26,059 bases of DNA from CAZEQJ01 sp964514385 (GCA_964514385.1 CAZEQJ010000040.1:1-26059); one strand, 5' to 3'. Counted from the stretch's first letter, positions 1-7,862 are shown. A program made the numbers and translations. The notes: a model not told the origin generated them from the letters alone.

Positions 1-262
1 GTGATTTGAGTTCAAGTTGTATAAGTGCAATGATACTGTAGTTAATGATCCCTATGAATTCATCTCTGATGTCATCCTGAACCTTTTGTGCTTTTTTTTC
101 CTGAATCGATCGTATCCGTTGCGCCTTTATCATGATTTGATCGGTGATGGAAGGCAGGCGCAGGATTCTCCAGGCGGTGCCATAATCCCTTGCTTTCTTT
201 TCAAATAAAGCTTTACATCGCTCTATTACTTGTTTATATTCGGCTGTTGTTTTATCAAGCAA
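1..262 (-). CDS. DUF1599 (nucleotide modification associated domain 1) protein, 5' part
   Basis: Reading the minus strand from a TTG at 262 gives an open frame of 87 codons that runs off the window edge. It begins LLDKTTAEYKQVIERC and contains KARDYGTAWRILRLPS, ITDQIMIKAQRIRSIQ and the segment DEFIGIINYSIIAL. This pattern is typical of the DUF1599 family, which is usually about 180 residues, so roughly half the gene is missing. The biochemical role of the family is not established; the domain name comes from its association with nucleotide-modification genes. In Bacteroidota this gene commonly sits beside folP. Here it is divergent from folP with only 16 bases between the two chosen starts. 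The start is uncertain because no ATG is available and the frame stays open upstream into folP; I chose the TTG where family similarity begins. Confidence 0.8.
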   Translation of the reverse strand, partial: MLDKTTAEYKQVIERCKALFEKKARDYGTAWRILRLPSITDQIMIKAQRIRSIQEKKAQKVQDDIRDEFIGIINYSIIALIQLELKS

Positions 263-278
263 ACTGATATCCCGATTT

Positions 279-1127
279 TTGCCGAAATATAGTCCATTTC
301 CCCATAAAAACACACTGCTACTGGGCAGTAAGGTGTTTAAAATAGATACTCCACTGATCATGGGGATCATCAATATTACTCCTGATTCCTTTTTTTCCGG
401 AAGCCGCCGTCAGGCAGAGGACGAGATCCTAACAGCAGCTGAAAAAATGATAGAGGAAGGGGCCGATATACTCGACCTGGGAGCATACAGTTCGAGGCCT
501 GGTGCTGATGATATTTCTGCCGAGGAAGAGTGGTACAGGCTGGAGCCGGCATTGGAAATTATAAGGAAAAGGCTGCCCGGCATACCATTGAGTGTTGACA
601 CTTTCCGTGCTCAAATTGTCAAGAAGGCACAGGCATATCAGGTAGAAATGGTAAACGATATATCAGGAGGAAATGATCCCGATATGTACACCACCGTAGC
701 TCAAAATGATATGGCTTATGTGCTTATGCATATGCGAGGCACTCCACAGACGATGAAGTCGTTGAGCACATACGATAACATATTAACCGAAATATTTTCG
801 TATTTTAAAGAAAGGCTTGACAGAGCCAGAAATCAGGGCATCAAGGATATTATCCTTGATCCCGGCTTTGGTTTTGCCAAAAACATTGAACAGAACTATT
901 TCCTGCTTGATAACCTGCATTATTTCAGATCACTGGGGTGTCCTATTCTGGCTGGATTCAGTCGTAAATCCATGATCTATAAAAAATTGAATATTTCAGC
1001 AGCAGAAGCGCTAAATGGAACAACCGTTTTAAATACAATAGCGTTAATAAAAGGTGCTTCCATTTTACGTGTACATGATGTAAAGCAGGCTGTCGAAGTA
1101 AAGCATTTAACTGAAATAATACATTGA
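279..1127 (+). CDS. folP: dihydropteroate synthase (DHPS)
   Basis: Dihydropteroate synthase condenses 6-hydroxymethyl-7,8-dihydropterin diphosphate with p-aminobenzoate in cytoplasmic folate synthesis. The 282-residue product has all the usual TIM-barrel landmarks in order: MGIINITPDSFFSG (pterin/diphosphate loop 1), GADILDLGAYSSRPGA (loop 2), SVDTFRAQ, MVNDISGG, LMHMRGTPQTM, ILDPGFGFAK, LAGFSRKSM, and a C-terminal RVHDV carrying the R-x-H motif. Length is normal. The start is TTG at 279; no other ATG, TTG or GTG fits before the conserved core except a GTG that would cut the first strand. Its TGA stop overlaps the TTG start of cdaA, which suggests translational coupling; folP-cdaA adjacency is common in Bacteroidota. 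Confidence 0.96.
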   Translation: MPKYSPFPHKNTLLLGSKVFKIDTPLIMGIINITPDSFFSGSRRQAEDEILTAAEKMIEEGADILDLGAYSSRPGADDISAEEEWYRLEPALEIIRKRLPGIPLSVDTFRAQIVKKAQAYQVEMVNDISGGNDPDMYTTVAQNDMAYVLMHMRGTPQTMKSLSTYDNILTEIFSYFKERLDRARNQGIKDIILDPGFGFAKNIEQNYFLLDNLHYFRSLGCPILAGFSRKSMIYKKLNISAAEALNGTTVLNTIALIKGASILRVHDVKQAVEVKHLTEIIH

Positions 1128-1987
1128 TATTTCTTTTTAAAATAGGTTTTCTTACCGTCAGGTTCATAGATCTGCTGGATATTGCGTTGGTAAGCTTACT
1201 GCTTTATCAGGTTTACAAACTGATGAAAGGCAGTGTGGCAGTAAGGGTATTTTTAGGTTTTTTACTTCTTTATCTCCTGTTTCTGGTTGTGAAGGCAGCC
1301 AATATGGAACTGCTGAGCTCAATTCTTGGCCAGTTTATGGGGGTCGGAGTACTGGCTGTAATAATTCTTTTCCAGCAGGAGATACGCAAATTTCTGCTGC
1401 TTCTGGGAAAAACTACATTCGACCGTGAAAACCTGCTTGGCTTATTAAAGCGGCGCAATTTTGATGATGACACCCGGCAGGTAACACCCATTATTGTAGA
1501 GGCCATCAAGCAGTTGAGCGGGACTAACACAGGCGCCCTTATTGTGTTTTCTAAAAATTCTGAATTGAAATTCTATGCTGAGTCAGGTGATCTCGTCGAT
1601 GCGATCATATCGAAGAGACTTATTCAGTCCATTTTCAATAAAGAAAGCCCGTTGCACGATGGAGCTGTGATTGTATACCGGGGGAGGATAAAGGCAGCCA
1701 GATGTATATTGCCGGTTACAGAACGTGACAATCTCCCGGCACAATATGGCCTTCGCCACAGAGCAGCTATCGGCATGTCGGAAGCTACTGATACGTTGAT
1801 CTTAATAGTTTCCGAAGAGACCGGGCAGTTATCACTTGCCAGAAACGGGCAGCTCGATAACAACCTCTCCCCACAGGAAATCAGACGCAGGATCAACGAC
1901 TACCTGTATACTGACAAGCAGCAAGAAGCCCATCAGGCCAAAAGAGACGAAGCAGATGCCGGCGTTGTTGCGGAAGCGAATGCTTGA
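1124..1987 (+). CDS. cdaA: membrane diadenylate cyclase CdaA (c-di-AMP synthase)
   Basis: CdaA joins two ATP molecules into the second messenger c-di-AMP, which controls potassium and osmolyte uptake and envelope stress in other bacteria. The N-terminus has three hydrophobic helices (about residues 14-80), followed by a short linker ending QQEIRKFLLLLG and the DisA_N catalytic domain. Both catalytic motifs are present: DGA at 179-181 in SPLHDGAVIVYRGR, and RHR at 211-213 in GLRHRAAIGMSEATD. The 287-residue length is normal, with a polar C-terminal tail rich in Ala, Glu and Gln. Translation probably starts at TTG 1124, overlapping the folP stop. The regulator CdaR and glmM, which flank cdaA in Firmicutes, are absent, as expected for Bacteroidota. 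Confidence 0.95.
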   Translation: MIFLFKIGFLTVRFIDLLDIALVSLLLYQVYKLMKGSVAVRVFLGFLLLYLLFLVVKAANMELLSSILGQFMGVGVLAVIILFQQEIRKFLLLLGKTTFDRENLLGLLKRRNFDDDTRQVTPIIVEAIKQLSGTNTGALIVFSKNSELKFYAESGDLVDAIISKRLIQSIFNKESPLHDGAVIVYRGRIKAARCILPVTERDNLPAQYGLRHRAAIGMSEATDTLILIVSEETGQLSLARNGQLDNNLSPQEIRRRINDYLYTDKQQEAHQAKRDEADAGVVAEANA

Positions 1988-2015
1988 CATTTAAGCATTT
2001 ATGCGTATGTTCTAT

Positions 2016-2023
2016 TATCTTTG
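2016..2023 (+). promoter_or_regulatory. Bacteroidota -7 promoter element upstream of the M1 peptidase
   Basis: The octamer TATCTTTG matches the Bacteroidota -7 consensus TAnnTTTG exactly and lies 19 bases before the ATG at 2043, in the short gap after cdaA. No clear TTG is found 17-23 bases upstream, so the -33 half is weak. A small palindrome (GCAT-TT-ATGC, 1995-2004) lies just upstream. Confidence 0.5.
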
Positions 2024-2042
2024 CCAGTTGAATTAAAAATCT

Positions 2043-3887
2043 ATGAAAATATTTATATATCTCATTGCGATTCTTTCGGTACTGAATAGTTACGGCCAGG
2101 GTTACTGGCAGCAGCATGCAGACTATGTTATGGATATAACTATGGATGCAGAAAAGCACCAGTTTGCCGGAAAACAAAAACTCACCTACACAAATAACAG
2201 TCCGGACACATTAGATAAGGTTTTCTATCATCTCTATTTTAATGCCTTCCAGCCCAACAGCATGATGGATGTAAGGTCACGTACGATCGCCGACCCTGAC
2301 CGGCGTGTAGGAGACCGTATTTTCCAATTATCTGACGACGAGATTGGATATCAGAAAATTACCAGCCTGAAACAGGATGGAAAAGACCTGACATATGAAG
2401 TATCAGGCACTATACTTGAAGTTATGCTGAATGAGCCGATACTTCCTGGCAGTAAGGTTGTTTTTGACATGGAGTTTAATGGTCAGGTTCCGTTGCAGAT
2501 CCGAAGAAGCGGCCGTGATAATGCGGAAGGCGTAGAATTCAGTATGACACAATGGTATCCCAAGCTTTGTGAATACGACGAAGATGGCTGGCATAGCAAC
2601 CCGTACATCGGGAGAGAATTTCATGGGGTATGGGGGAATTTTGACGTAACCATACATATGGATAAAGACTACTTGATCGGCGGAACAGGCGTTTTACAAA
2701 ATCCCGAAGAAGTAGGGTTCGGCTATGAACAAGAAGGTCAGAAGGTGAAGCAGCCCAGAGGTAAAATGCTGAAATGGCATTTTAAAGCTGAAAATGTGCA
2801 TGATTTTGCATGGGCAGCAGATCCTGATTACCTCCATAAAGTGGTAAAAGGCCCTGATGGCCTTACTATACATCTTATTCACCAGGATGATGAGGACTAT
2901 AATGATAAATGGGAAAATCTGGCTGAATATGTAGATGATATATTCCGGATCATGAATGATAATTTCGGACAATACCCATATGAAGCCTATACCGTCATAC
3001 AGGGTGGAGATGGAGGAATGGAATACCCTATGGCTACTTTGATCACAGGTAACCGTTCGGAAGCAAGCCTGATTGGTGTAACCGTTCATGAGGCAATTCA
3101 TTCCTGGTATCAGGGCGTACTTGCCACAAACGAATCTAAATACCCATGGATGGATGAAGGATTTACCAGCTTTGCCAGTTCCTTTGTGACGAATGAATTA
3201 TATCGATCAGAATCAGCAAACCCATACATCGGGAGTTACAGGAGCTATTATTCTATAGCCGGTACGCCGTATCACGAACCGATGACGACACACGCAGATC
3301 ACTATAACACCAATCGGATGTACGGTATTTCTGCTTATTCTATGGGCTCAATGGTGCTCAGCCAGCTGCTATACATCATGGGAGAAGAGGCTTTTTTCAA
3401 CGGGATGAAGCAGTATTACTATACATGGAAATTCAGGCATCCGCGTCCAGATGATTTTAAACGTATAATGGAGAAGGCTTCTGATCTTGAACTTGACTGG
3501 TTTTTTGAAAACTGGATCGGAACAACCAAGCGGATCGATTATGGTATCAGCGAAGTGTCCTCGGAAGGAGAAAGGACCAAAGTGAAACTGGCAAACCTGG
3601 GTTCGATGCCTATGCCATTGGAAATCACAATAACAAAAAACGACGGCTCTACAATGCTGTATTATATACCGCTTCGTATAATGCGTGGTGAAAAGGATTT
3701 TGGGGATAGTGAAGCGGTGACTGTATTACCTGACTGGCCCTGGACCTATCCGTTTTATGAATTTGAAATTCCATTTGCTGCTGAGGAGCTAAAGGAAATG
3801 GTAATTGACCAGAATGATTATGTTGCAGACATAGACAAGGACAATAATTCGTATCCTTTTGGAAGCGAAAACACGTTTAAAAAGTAG
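2043..3887 (+). CDS. secreted M1 family zinc metallopeptidase (aminopeptidase-like)
   Basis: A 614-residue peptidase of the M1 (gluzincin) family, predicted to cleave N-terminal residues from peptides outside the cytoplasm. Residues 1-18 form a signal peptide ending near SYGQ. An N-terminal beta domain follows, then the catalytic domain. The zinc site is complete: HEAIH at 349-353 with the third ligand Glu372 in WMDEGF, exactly 18 residues further on. The substrate-binding motif is GGMEY (324-328) instead of the classical GxMEN, a variant I associate with Bacteroidota members. Tyr432 in SAYSMGSM is the likely transition-state tyrosine. There is no lipobox and no recognisable T9SS C-terminal domain, so a periplasmic location is more likely. 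It has its own -7 element and is followed after a short gap by trhO. Confidence 0.9.
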   Translation: MKIFIYLIAILSVLNSYGQGYWQQHADYVMDITMDAEKHQFAGKQKLTYTNNSPDTLDKVFYHLYFNAFQPNSMMDVRSRTIADPDRRVGDRIFQLSDDEIGYQKITSLKQDGKDLTYEVSGTILEVMLNEPILPGSKVVFDMEFNGQVPLQIRRSGRDNAEGVEFSMTQWYPKLCEYDEDGWHSNPYIGREFHGVWGNFDVTIHMDKDYLIGGTGVLQNPEEVGFGYEQEGQKVKQPRGKMLKWHFKAENVHDFAWAADPDYLHKVVKGPDGLTIHLIHQDDEDYNDKWENLAEYVDDIFRIMNDNFGQYPYEAYTVIQGGDGGMEYPMATLITGNRSEASLIGVTVHEAIHSWYQGVLATNESKYPWMDEGFTSFASSFVTNELYRSESANPYIGSYRSYYSIAGTPYHEPMTTHADHYNTNRMYGISAYSMGSMVLSQLLYIMGEEAFFNGMKQYYYTWKFRHPRPDDFKRIMEKASDLELDWFFENWIGTTKRIDYGISEVSSEGERTKVKLANLGSMPMPLEITITKNDGSTMLYYIPLRIMRGEKDFGDSEAVTVLPDWPWTYPFYEFEIPFAAEELKEMVIDQNDYVADIDKDNNSYPFGSENTFKK

Positions 3888-3917
3888 AAGTTTTTGAAGT
3901 TAGAACATTATCTTGAT

Positions 3918-4955
3918 ATGCAACTGCATAATCGTATTAACGGGGAGGAGTTGAAGAATAGAATCAGGGAAGATAATACGCCACGCGTCGTACTTTCCTT
4001 CTACAAATATTATCACCTGAATAATCCGCATATTTTTCGCGATCACTTGTATCTGTTGTTGGAACCTCTTGGCGTGTTGGGCAGAATTTATGTTTCGTAT
4101 GAAGGTATCAATGCGCAGATAAGCGTGCCTGAAAATCACTATTCATCCTTCCGGGAGGTAATTCAGGACATTACATTTTTGAAGGAGATCCGATTAAATG
4201 AAGCGGTACAGCATGCTCCCGAATCATTTTTCAAACTGGCAGTGAAAGTCAGAAATAAAATTGTGGCGGACGGATTAAATGACGATACGTTTGACGTGAC
4301 CCAAAAGGGTAAGCATATTACAGCAGAAGAATTCAATAAGCTTGCCAGGGATCCGGATACGATTATTGTTGATATGCGGAATCATTATGAAAGTGAGGTG
4401 GGTCATTTTAAACAGGCTATTCTGCCCGATGTAGATACTTTCCGTGATGCTCTTCCACTGGTGGAGAAAATGCTGGAGGATAAAAAGGAAAAAAATATAG
4501 TAATGTATTGTACCGGGGGTATCCGTTGTGAAAAAGCAAGCGCATATTACCGGCACAAAGGGTTTAAAAATGTATTTCAGCTTGAAGGCGGCATAATAAA
4601 ATACGCCAATGATGTAAAAAGGGCAGGCCTGGAAAACCTGTTTATCGGCAAAAACTTTGTTTTTGATGAACGCCTTGGGGAACGTATCAGCGATGACGTG
4701 ATTGCGACCTGTCATCAGTGTGGTAATCCATGCGACACACATACCAATTGCGAAAATGTAGCCTGCAATCTGTTGTTTATCCAGTGCGAGGAGTGTGCAA
4801 AGGAATATGACGGTTGCTGCTCATCTGAATGTCAGGAAATAATTCACCTGCCCGAAGAAGTACAAAAGGAAAGGCGAAAGGGACGAGATACAGAAGTACG
4901 CATTTTCACTAAAGGCGGGCGAAAATCAAACGTCTCAATAAAATCACATTGCTAA
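3918..4955 (+). CDS. trhO: tRNA uridine(34) hydroxylase TrhO (YceA family, rhodanese domain)
   Basis: TrhO makes 5-hydroxyuridine at wobble position 34 of certain tRNAs in an oxygen-dependent reaction. The N-terminal acylphosphatase-like domain contains RVVLSFYKYYHL and YVSYEGINAQISVP. A rhodanese domain follows with the active-site loop CTGGIRCEKAS; numbering from the chosen start, the catalytic Cys is 198 and the second Cys is 204. The C-terminus has a cysteine cluster (CHQCGNPC, CEECAKEYDGCCSSEC) typical of the longer family members and possibly metal-binding. I chose the ATG at 3918 because family members begin close to the conserved LHNRI segment; a TTG at 3894 would add eight residues. 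It lies 30 bases after the peptidase gene and ends just before a strong hairpin. Confidence 0.93.
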   Translation: MQLHNRINGEELKNRIREDNTPRVVLSFYKYYHLNNPHIFRDHLYLLLEPLGVLGRIYVSYEGINAQISVPENHYSSFREVIQDITFLKEIRLNEAVQHAPESFFKLAVKVRNKIVADGLNDDTFDVTQKGKHITAEEFNKLARDPDTIIVDMRNHYESEVGHFKQAILPDVDTFRDALPLVEKMLEDKKEKNIVMYCTGGIRCEKASAYYRHKGFKNVFQLEGGIIKYANDVKRAGLENLFIGKNFVFDERLGERISDDVIATCHQCGNPCDTHTNCENVACNLLFIQCEECAKEYDGCCSSECQEIIHLPEEVQKERRKGRDTEVRIFTKGGRKSNVSIKSHC

Positions 4956-4958
4956 AAA

Positions 4959-4981
4959 AAGCCCGGCAATAAACCGGGCTT
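4959..4981. terminator. bidirectional rho-independent terminator
   Basis: A perfect 8-bp stem AAGCCCGG / CCGGGCTT with a 7-base loop (CAATAAA) lies 3 bases after the trhO stop. The run of A before the stem becomes a U-tract for transcripts arriving from the minus strand, so the convergent lipoprotein gene at 5004-5852 has the better terminator. For trhO the 3' tail is less U-rich. Confidence 0.8.
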
Positions 4982-5003
4982 CATACTTCAAACTATTACC
5001 TAA

Positions 5004-5852
5004 TTAATTATTAATTCTTCGGAATCGCATTCGCGCCAGGTTTACTTCCCTTGGCTCACCATCATTGAATGTAAAGGTTGCCAGGCGATCACATTCTCCG
5101 TCACCATAATCCACTACCAGCGTATTTTCATTTGAAGTGGTAATTTCAATGCTGCCGGATATTGGAACCCGATACAGCTGACATGACTGGCTGAATACAA
5201 GTTCCGTCGTAATTGAGGAGGTGTAAGAGGTGCCCAGACGGTTTACACCACTTGCTCCACCTGTGACTGTCGAAGTGATATTATCCTCCGCATCAAGGAA
5301 AAACTTTCTTACACGTGTAGCTTCCCTTGAAGCTGATGTGCCATCTGGCCATGTGAGAGATCCGTCCGTCAGCGATACCTGAAGTGATATTGTATCGAGA
5401 GATGATGTGGTATTTTCCACTACACGGGTACCTTGTACCAGTACGCTGTCAACATAATAGTTTTCAAATGTAGTGGTGACCGAATTTCCCGGAATAATAC
5501 GTGGGCCGGTATACGTGATGAGTATGCTTCCTGACCTTACTGTGCCCCGGTTATCTTCACATCCATCGCCAAAATCAATAGATATCGTGTTGTTTTCACG
5601 ATCATGTGTGATGGTAGCACAGTTTAATCTTTGATCGTTACGTAACAATCGCTGATTATTACCAGCAGCATCATCCCATGCCTGTGTGATAAAATCATCT
5701 ACTTCCTCAAATAGAATTTCCGTTTCAGACTCGCTGTAGACAATAGCTTCATTGTCATCGGCTTCAAGAAGACCTTCCGATTCACAGGAGGAAAGGCCAG
5801 TGATAACCAGGGCAGCCAGTGCCCAAACCCAGATTTGCTTGATCGTATTCAT
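5004..5852 (-). CDS. lipoprotein of unknown function with two GDG-type beta segments
   Basis: I do not recognise a named family. The 282-residue product starts with a lipoprotein signal peptide whose lipobox LSSC places the lipidated Cys at residue 23, so it should be anchored in the envelope. An acidic stretch (about 27-55) follows. The rest alternates short polar turns with Thr/Ser/Val-rich strands, suggesting an all-beta protein. Two related segments stand out: one ending NTISIDFGDGCEDNRG and one near the C-terminus ending NTLVVDYGDGECDRL. Each contains a D-[FY]-GDG acidic turn followed by Cys, which could indicate a duplicated domain or a divalent-cation loop; this is inference. It is monocistronic, convergent with trhO and shares its terminator. 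A surface-exposed structural lipoprotein is possible, but no activity can be assigned. Confidence 0.85.
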   Translation of the reverse strand: MNTIKQIWVWALAALVITGLSSCESEGLLEADDNEAIVYSESETEILFEEVDDFITQAWDDAAGNNQRLLRNDQRLNCATITHDRENNTISIDFGDGCEDNRGTVRSGSILITYTGPRIIPGNSVTTTFENYYVDSVLVQGTRVVENTTSSLDTISLQVSLTDGSLTWPDGTSASREATRVRKFFLDAEDNITSTVTGGASGVNRLGTSYTSSITTELVFSQSCQLYRVPISGSIEITTSNENTLVVDYGDGECDRLATFTFNDGEPREVNLARMRFRRINN

Positions 5853-5923
5853 ATGTATGCTTTTTATTGGTTTATCTCTTAGATGTAAATACGATCAGGA
5901 GGTTTAATCTGATATAACAAAAA

Positions 5924-6568
5924 TTATAATTTTTTTAACATATGTAAGTCTACACCCAGAAAATTGGGGAAATAGGCACCTGTTTCAGGGAGCTCTTCTG
6001 CGGTATGAGTTGTGCCGATGGCAACCACTTTTGCACTGGCATTATAGCCTGCCCGGATACCCGAAATAGAGTCTTCAAATACAATGCAATTTTCAGGGTG
6101 TGTCTGGAGTTGCTCGGCTGCCCTTAAATAGATTTCAGGGTTTGGCTTACCTTCATTTACATCAGAACCGCATACAAGCCCGTCGAAATAATGCCGGATA
6201 TTCAAGCCATCCAGAATATAGTCAGCGTTTGATTTGGGTGCCGATGTGGCCACGGCCATCGGTATGTTTTCTTTTTTGGCTGCTTCTAGAAATTCCAGTA
6301 ATCCGAATACCGGAGCAAGATAGCGATGGTAAAGGCTACGGAATAAGGACTCTTTTTCTTCGGAATATTCATGTAGCTGCTCTGCCGACATGGCACCAAA
6401 TAGCTCGGGTATCCACTGCTTGTTTGACCTGCCATACACATGCTCAGCCAGAATCTCTTCATTGATGGGCTTACCTTTTGACTCACAAAACTGGAAAATC
6501 GCCACTTTATGGTAGGGGTTGGTATGGGCGATTACACCGTCCATATCGAAAAGGAATGCTATTTTCAT
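5924..6568 (-). CDS. HAD superfamily (subfamily IA) phosphatase / beta-phosphoglucomutase-like protein
   Basis: A 214-residue cytoplasmic haloacid-dehalogenase-fold enzyme. All four HAD motifs are visible: motif I FDMDGV with nucleophile Asp8 and acid/base Asp10; motif II ATSAPKSN (Thr108/Ser109); motif III Lys141 in EGKPNPEIY; motif IV FEDSISGI (Glu165, Asp166). A small helical cap lies between motif I and motif II (about residues 15-85). This arrangement fits beta-phosphoglucomutase, sugar-phosphate phosphatases and similar enzymes, and the substrate cannot be read from sequence. Neighbours do not help, as it appears to be a single-gene unit. A perfect -7 box ends 4 bases before the ATG, so the transcript may have almost no leader. 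Confidence 0.9.
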   Translation of the reverse strand: MKIAFLFDMDGVIAHTNPYHKVAIFQFCESKGKPINEEILAEHVYGRSNKQWIPELFGAMSAEQLHEYSEEKESLFRSLYHRYLAPVFGLLEFLEAAKKENIPMAVATSAPKSNADYILDGLNIRHYFDGLVCGSDVNEGKPNPEIYLRAAEQLQTHPENCIVFEDSISGIRAGYNASAKVVAIGTTHTAEELPETGAYFPNFLGVDLHMLKKL

Positions 6569-6572
6569 GGCG

Positions 6573-6580
6573 CAAAACTA
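6573..6580 (-). promoter_or_regulatory. -7 promoter element immediately before the HAD gene
   Basis: On the minus strand TAGTTTTG matches TAnnTTTG exactly and is separated from the ATG at 6568 by only 4 bases (6569-6572). A weak TTCG lies about 19 bases further upstream as a possible -33 half. With this spacing transcription would begin at or next to the start codon. Confidence 0.5.
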
Positions 6581-6714
6581 GTTACTTTATATGATTGATC
6601 GAAGTACAGATTCAACGGATCGAAGGGATAAGATAATTGTTTGTAGCTGCATAGCAGGGTGAAGCAGAGGTTACTTATGTTTTGGAGGCTTAGGATATAC
6701 GAAAATACCCGACT

Positions 6715-7650
6715 TTAGCTTTTTCTTCGTGATCGTGACCAAATGATGATGATCACAAGCGCTGTAAGACCAATAAACACAAAAAGCTGATAGTTGCGAA
6801 TACCTTGTTCTTTCGCAGTGATCCGCTTGAGCGTAAGAAAATCATCAAGGAATGCTTCTTTTTGAAGATACGTTAGCAGCACCTCTGTACTTGCGTCGAT
6901 CATAATTTCATCATTATCATAATGCACAATGCTCATGTCTTTTTCCGCTTCTTCGAACTGCTCATTAAGGTAATCATATGATATTTCCCTGATCATGAGC
7001 AGTCCATCATCTTCCTCGGATATAAATATCGGACGCCAGGCTTGTGGACCTTCCCTCATATTCAGTACATAATAGTCATCAAGGCTACGAAACTCCACAT
7101 CAAATACATCAAAGTCGTCGCTCTCGTAAGTGTAAAATTTATTTTCTTCAAGGTTGAGCTCATAATACAGTGTATGGTCATAGGCGTATCCACCATTATT
7201 TCGTGATACTTTACGGTACCATGATATGCTCTCGGTTCCCATATTTTGTTGTAATGAGTCCAGTATGTCGCCTTCTTTGCCGGTTAGCAGACTGTCGGGG
7301 GTGTCAAGCAAACCGGTGATATAAGATTTGATCGAATCATTCAGATAGATCAGGTAATCACCTGCCAGCTGGAAACCATCGGTGGTATCCACATCTTCCT
7401 GTGAAAACCAGATATATCCTTCCATAATGAGGTGATATGGGCTAATAAGTCTGATTTCATATCGTTCAGTACCCAGAGAAGGGGTAGTCTGATCATCGCC
7501 ATCGGCAGAAGTATAAATTCCCTGCAGAAAACGGGGAAAAGCCGTAAGAGATTCTCCGGATCTGGGTGTTGGATAGGGTGTAATCACTGTTTTACAGCCC
7601 AATAGCAGGGACAGGGTTATAATCAGGACAAAAATATTACCGCGTTTCAT
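6715..7650 (-). CDS. lipoprotein of unknown function with C-terminal membrane helix
   Basis: I do not recognise a family. The 311-residue protein has a lipoprotein signal peptide with lipobox LLGC (lipidated Cys19), a long acidic region of mixed alpha/beta character rich in Asp, Glu, Tyr and Ser, and a C-terminal hydrophobic helix (about residues 286-305, around FVFIGLTALVIIIIW) ending in the basic tail SRSRRKS. The combination of N-terminal lipid anchor and C-terminal transmembrane helix with cytoplasm-compatible basic residues is unusual and favours the inner membrane. Motifs such as ISWYRKVSRNNGGYAYDHT and YYVLNMREGPQAW hint at a beta sheet resembling small lipid-binding or META-like lipoproteins, but this is speculative. 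It stands alone, with tRNA-Arg upstream and the HAD gene downstream on the same strand. Confidence 0.85.
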   Translation of the reverse strand: MKRGNIFVLIITLSLLLGCKTVITPYPTPRSGESLTAFPRFLQGIYTSADGDDQTTPSLGTERYEIRLISPYHLIMEGYIWFSQEDVDTTDGFQLAGDYLIYLNDSIKSYITGLLDTPDSLLTGKEGDILDSLQQNMGTESISWYRKVSRNNGGYAYDHTLYYELNLEENKFYTYESDDFDVFDVEFRSLDDYYVLNMREGPQAWRPIFISEEDDGLLMIREISYDYLNEQFEEAEKDMSIVHYDNDEIMIDASTEVLLTYLQKEAFLDDFLTLKRITAKEQGIRNYQLFVFIGLTALVIIIIWSRSRRKS

Positions 7651-7761
7651 ACCAAAAAGTAATGGCTATATGCTAATTACGAAAAAATTGACGGATAAAG
7701 TGTAAGGAAAAGTGAAAATCTCAAAAGATCGTTGTGTAAATGGCGTTACGGCGGGTAAAAG

Positions 7762-7833
7762 TAGCCCCGACAGGAATCGAACCTGTATCTAAAGTTTAGG
7801 AAACTTCTATTCTATCCATTGAACTACGGGGCC
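7762..7833 (-). tRNA. tRNA-Arg (anticodon CCT)
   Basis: The minus strand folds into a full cloverleaf: acceptor GGCCCCG/CGGGGCT (with a G-U first pair), D-stem GTTC/GAAT, anticodon stem GAAGT/ACTTT enclosing the loop TTCCTAA (anticodon CCT), and T-arm ACAGG-TTCGATT-CCTGT. The discriminator base is A, and CCA is not encoded, so it must be added after transcription. It reads the rare AGG codon. Confidence 0.95.
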
Positions 7834-7834
7834 G

Positions 7835-7848
7835 TCAGCCGGGGCTGA
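7835..7848 (-). repeat. GC-rich inverted repeat in the leader of tRNA-Arg
   Basis: TCAGCC-GG-GGCTGA is a perfect 6-bp inverted repeat lying one base before the mature 5' end of the tRNA. In RNA it can form a hairpin with a 5-bp stem and CCCG loop directly before the RNase P cleavage site. Confidence 0.5.
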
Positions 7849-7862
7849 GGTTTATTGGAATG

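Noticed and set aside
17..208. 63-codon plus-strand open frame at the left edge
   Set aside because: The opposite strand encodes a convincing DUF1599 domain over the same bases.
1983..1990. TTGACA-like hexamer after cdaA resembling a sigma-70 -35 box
   Set aside because: The -7 box at 2016 is 29 bases away, too far, and the enterobacterial consensus does not apply in this phylum.
2694..3101. 135-codon open frame antisense to the M1 peptidase
   Set aside because: It is a shadow of the zinc-peptidase gene with no supporting motif or context.
3894..3917. TTG 3894 as the start of trhO
   Set aside because: Possible, but family members start close to the LHNRI segment and an ATG is available at 3918.
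4275..4742. 155-codon open frame antisense to trhO
   Set aside because: It overlaps the conserved rhodanese domain coding region and encodes no recognisable motif.
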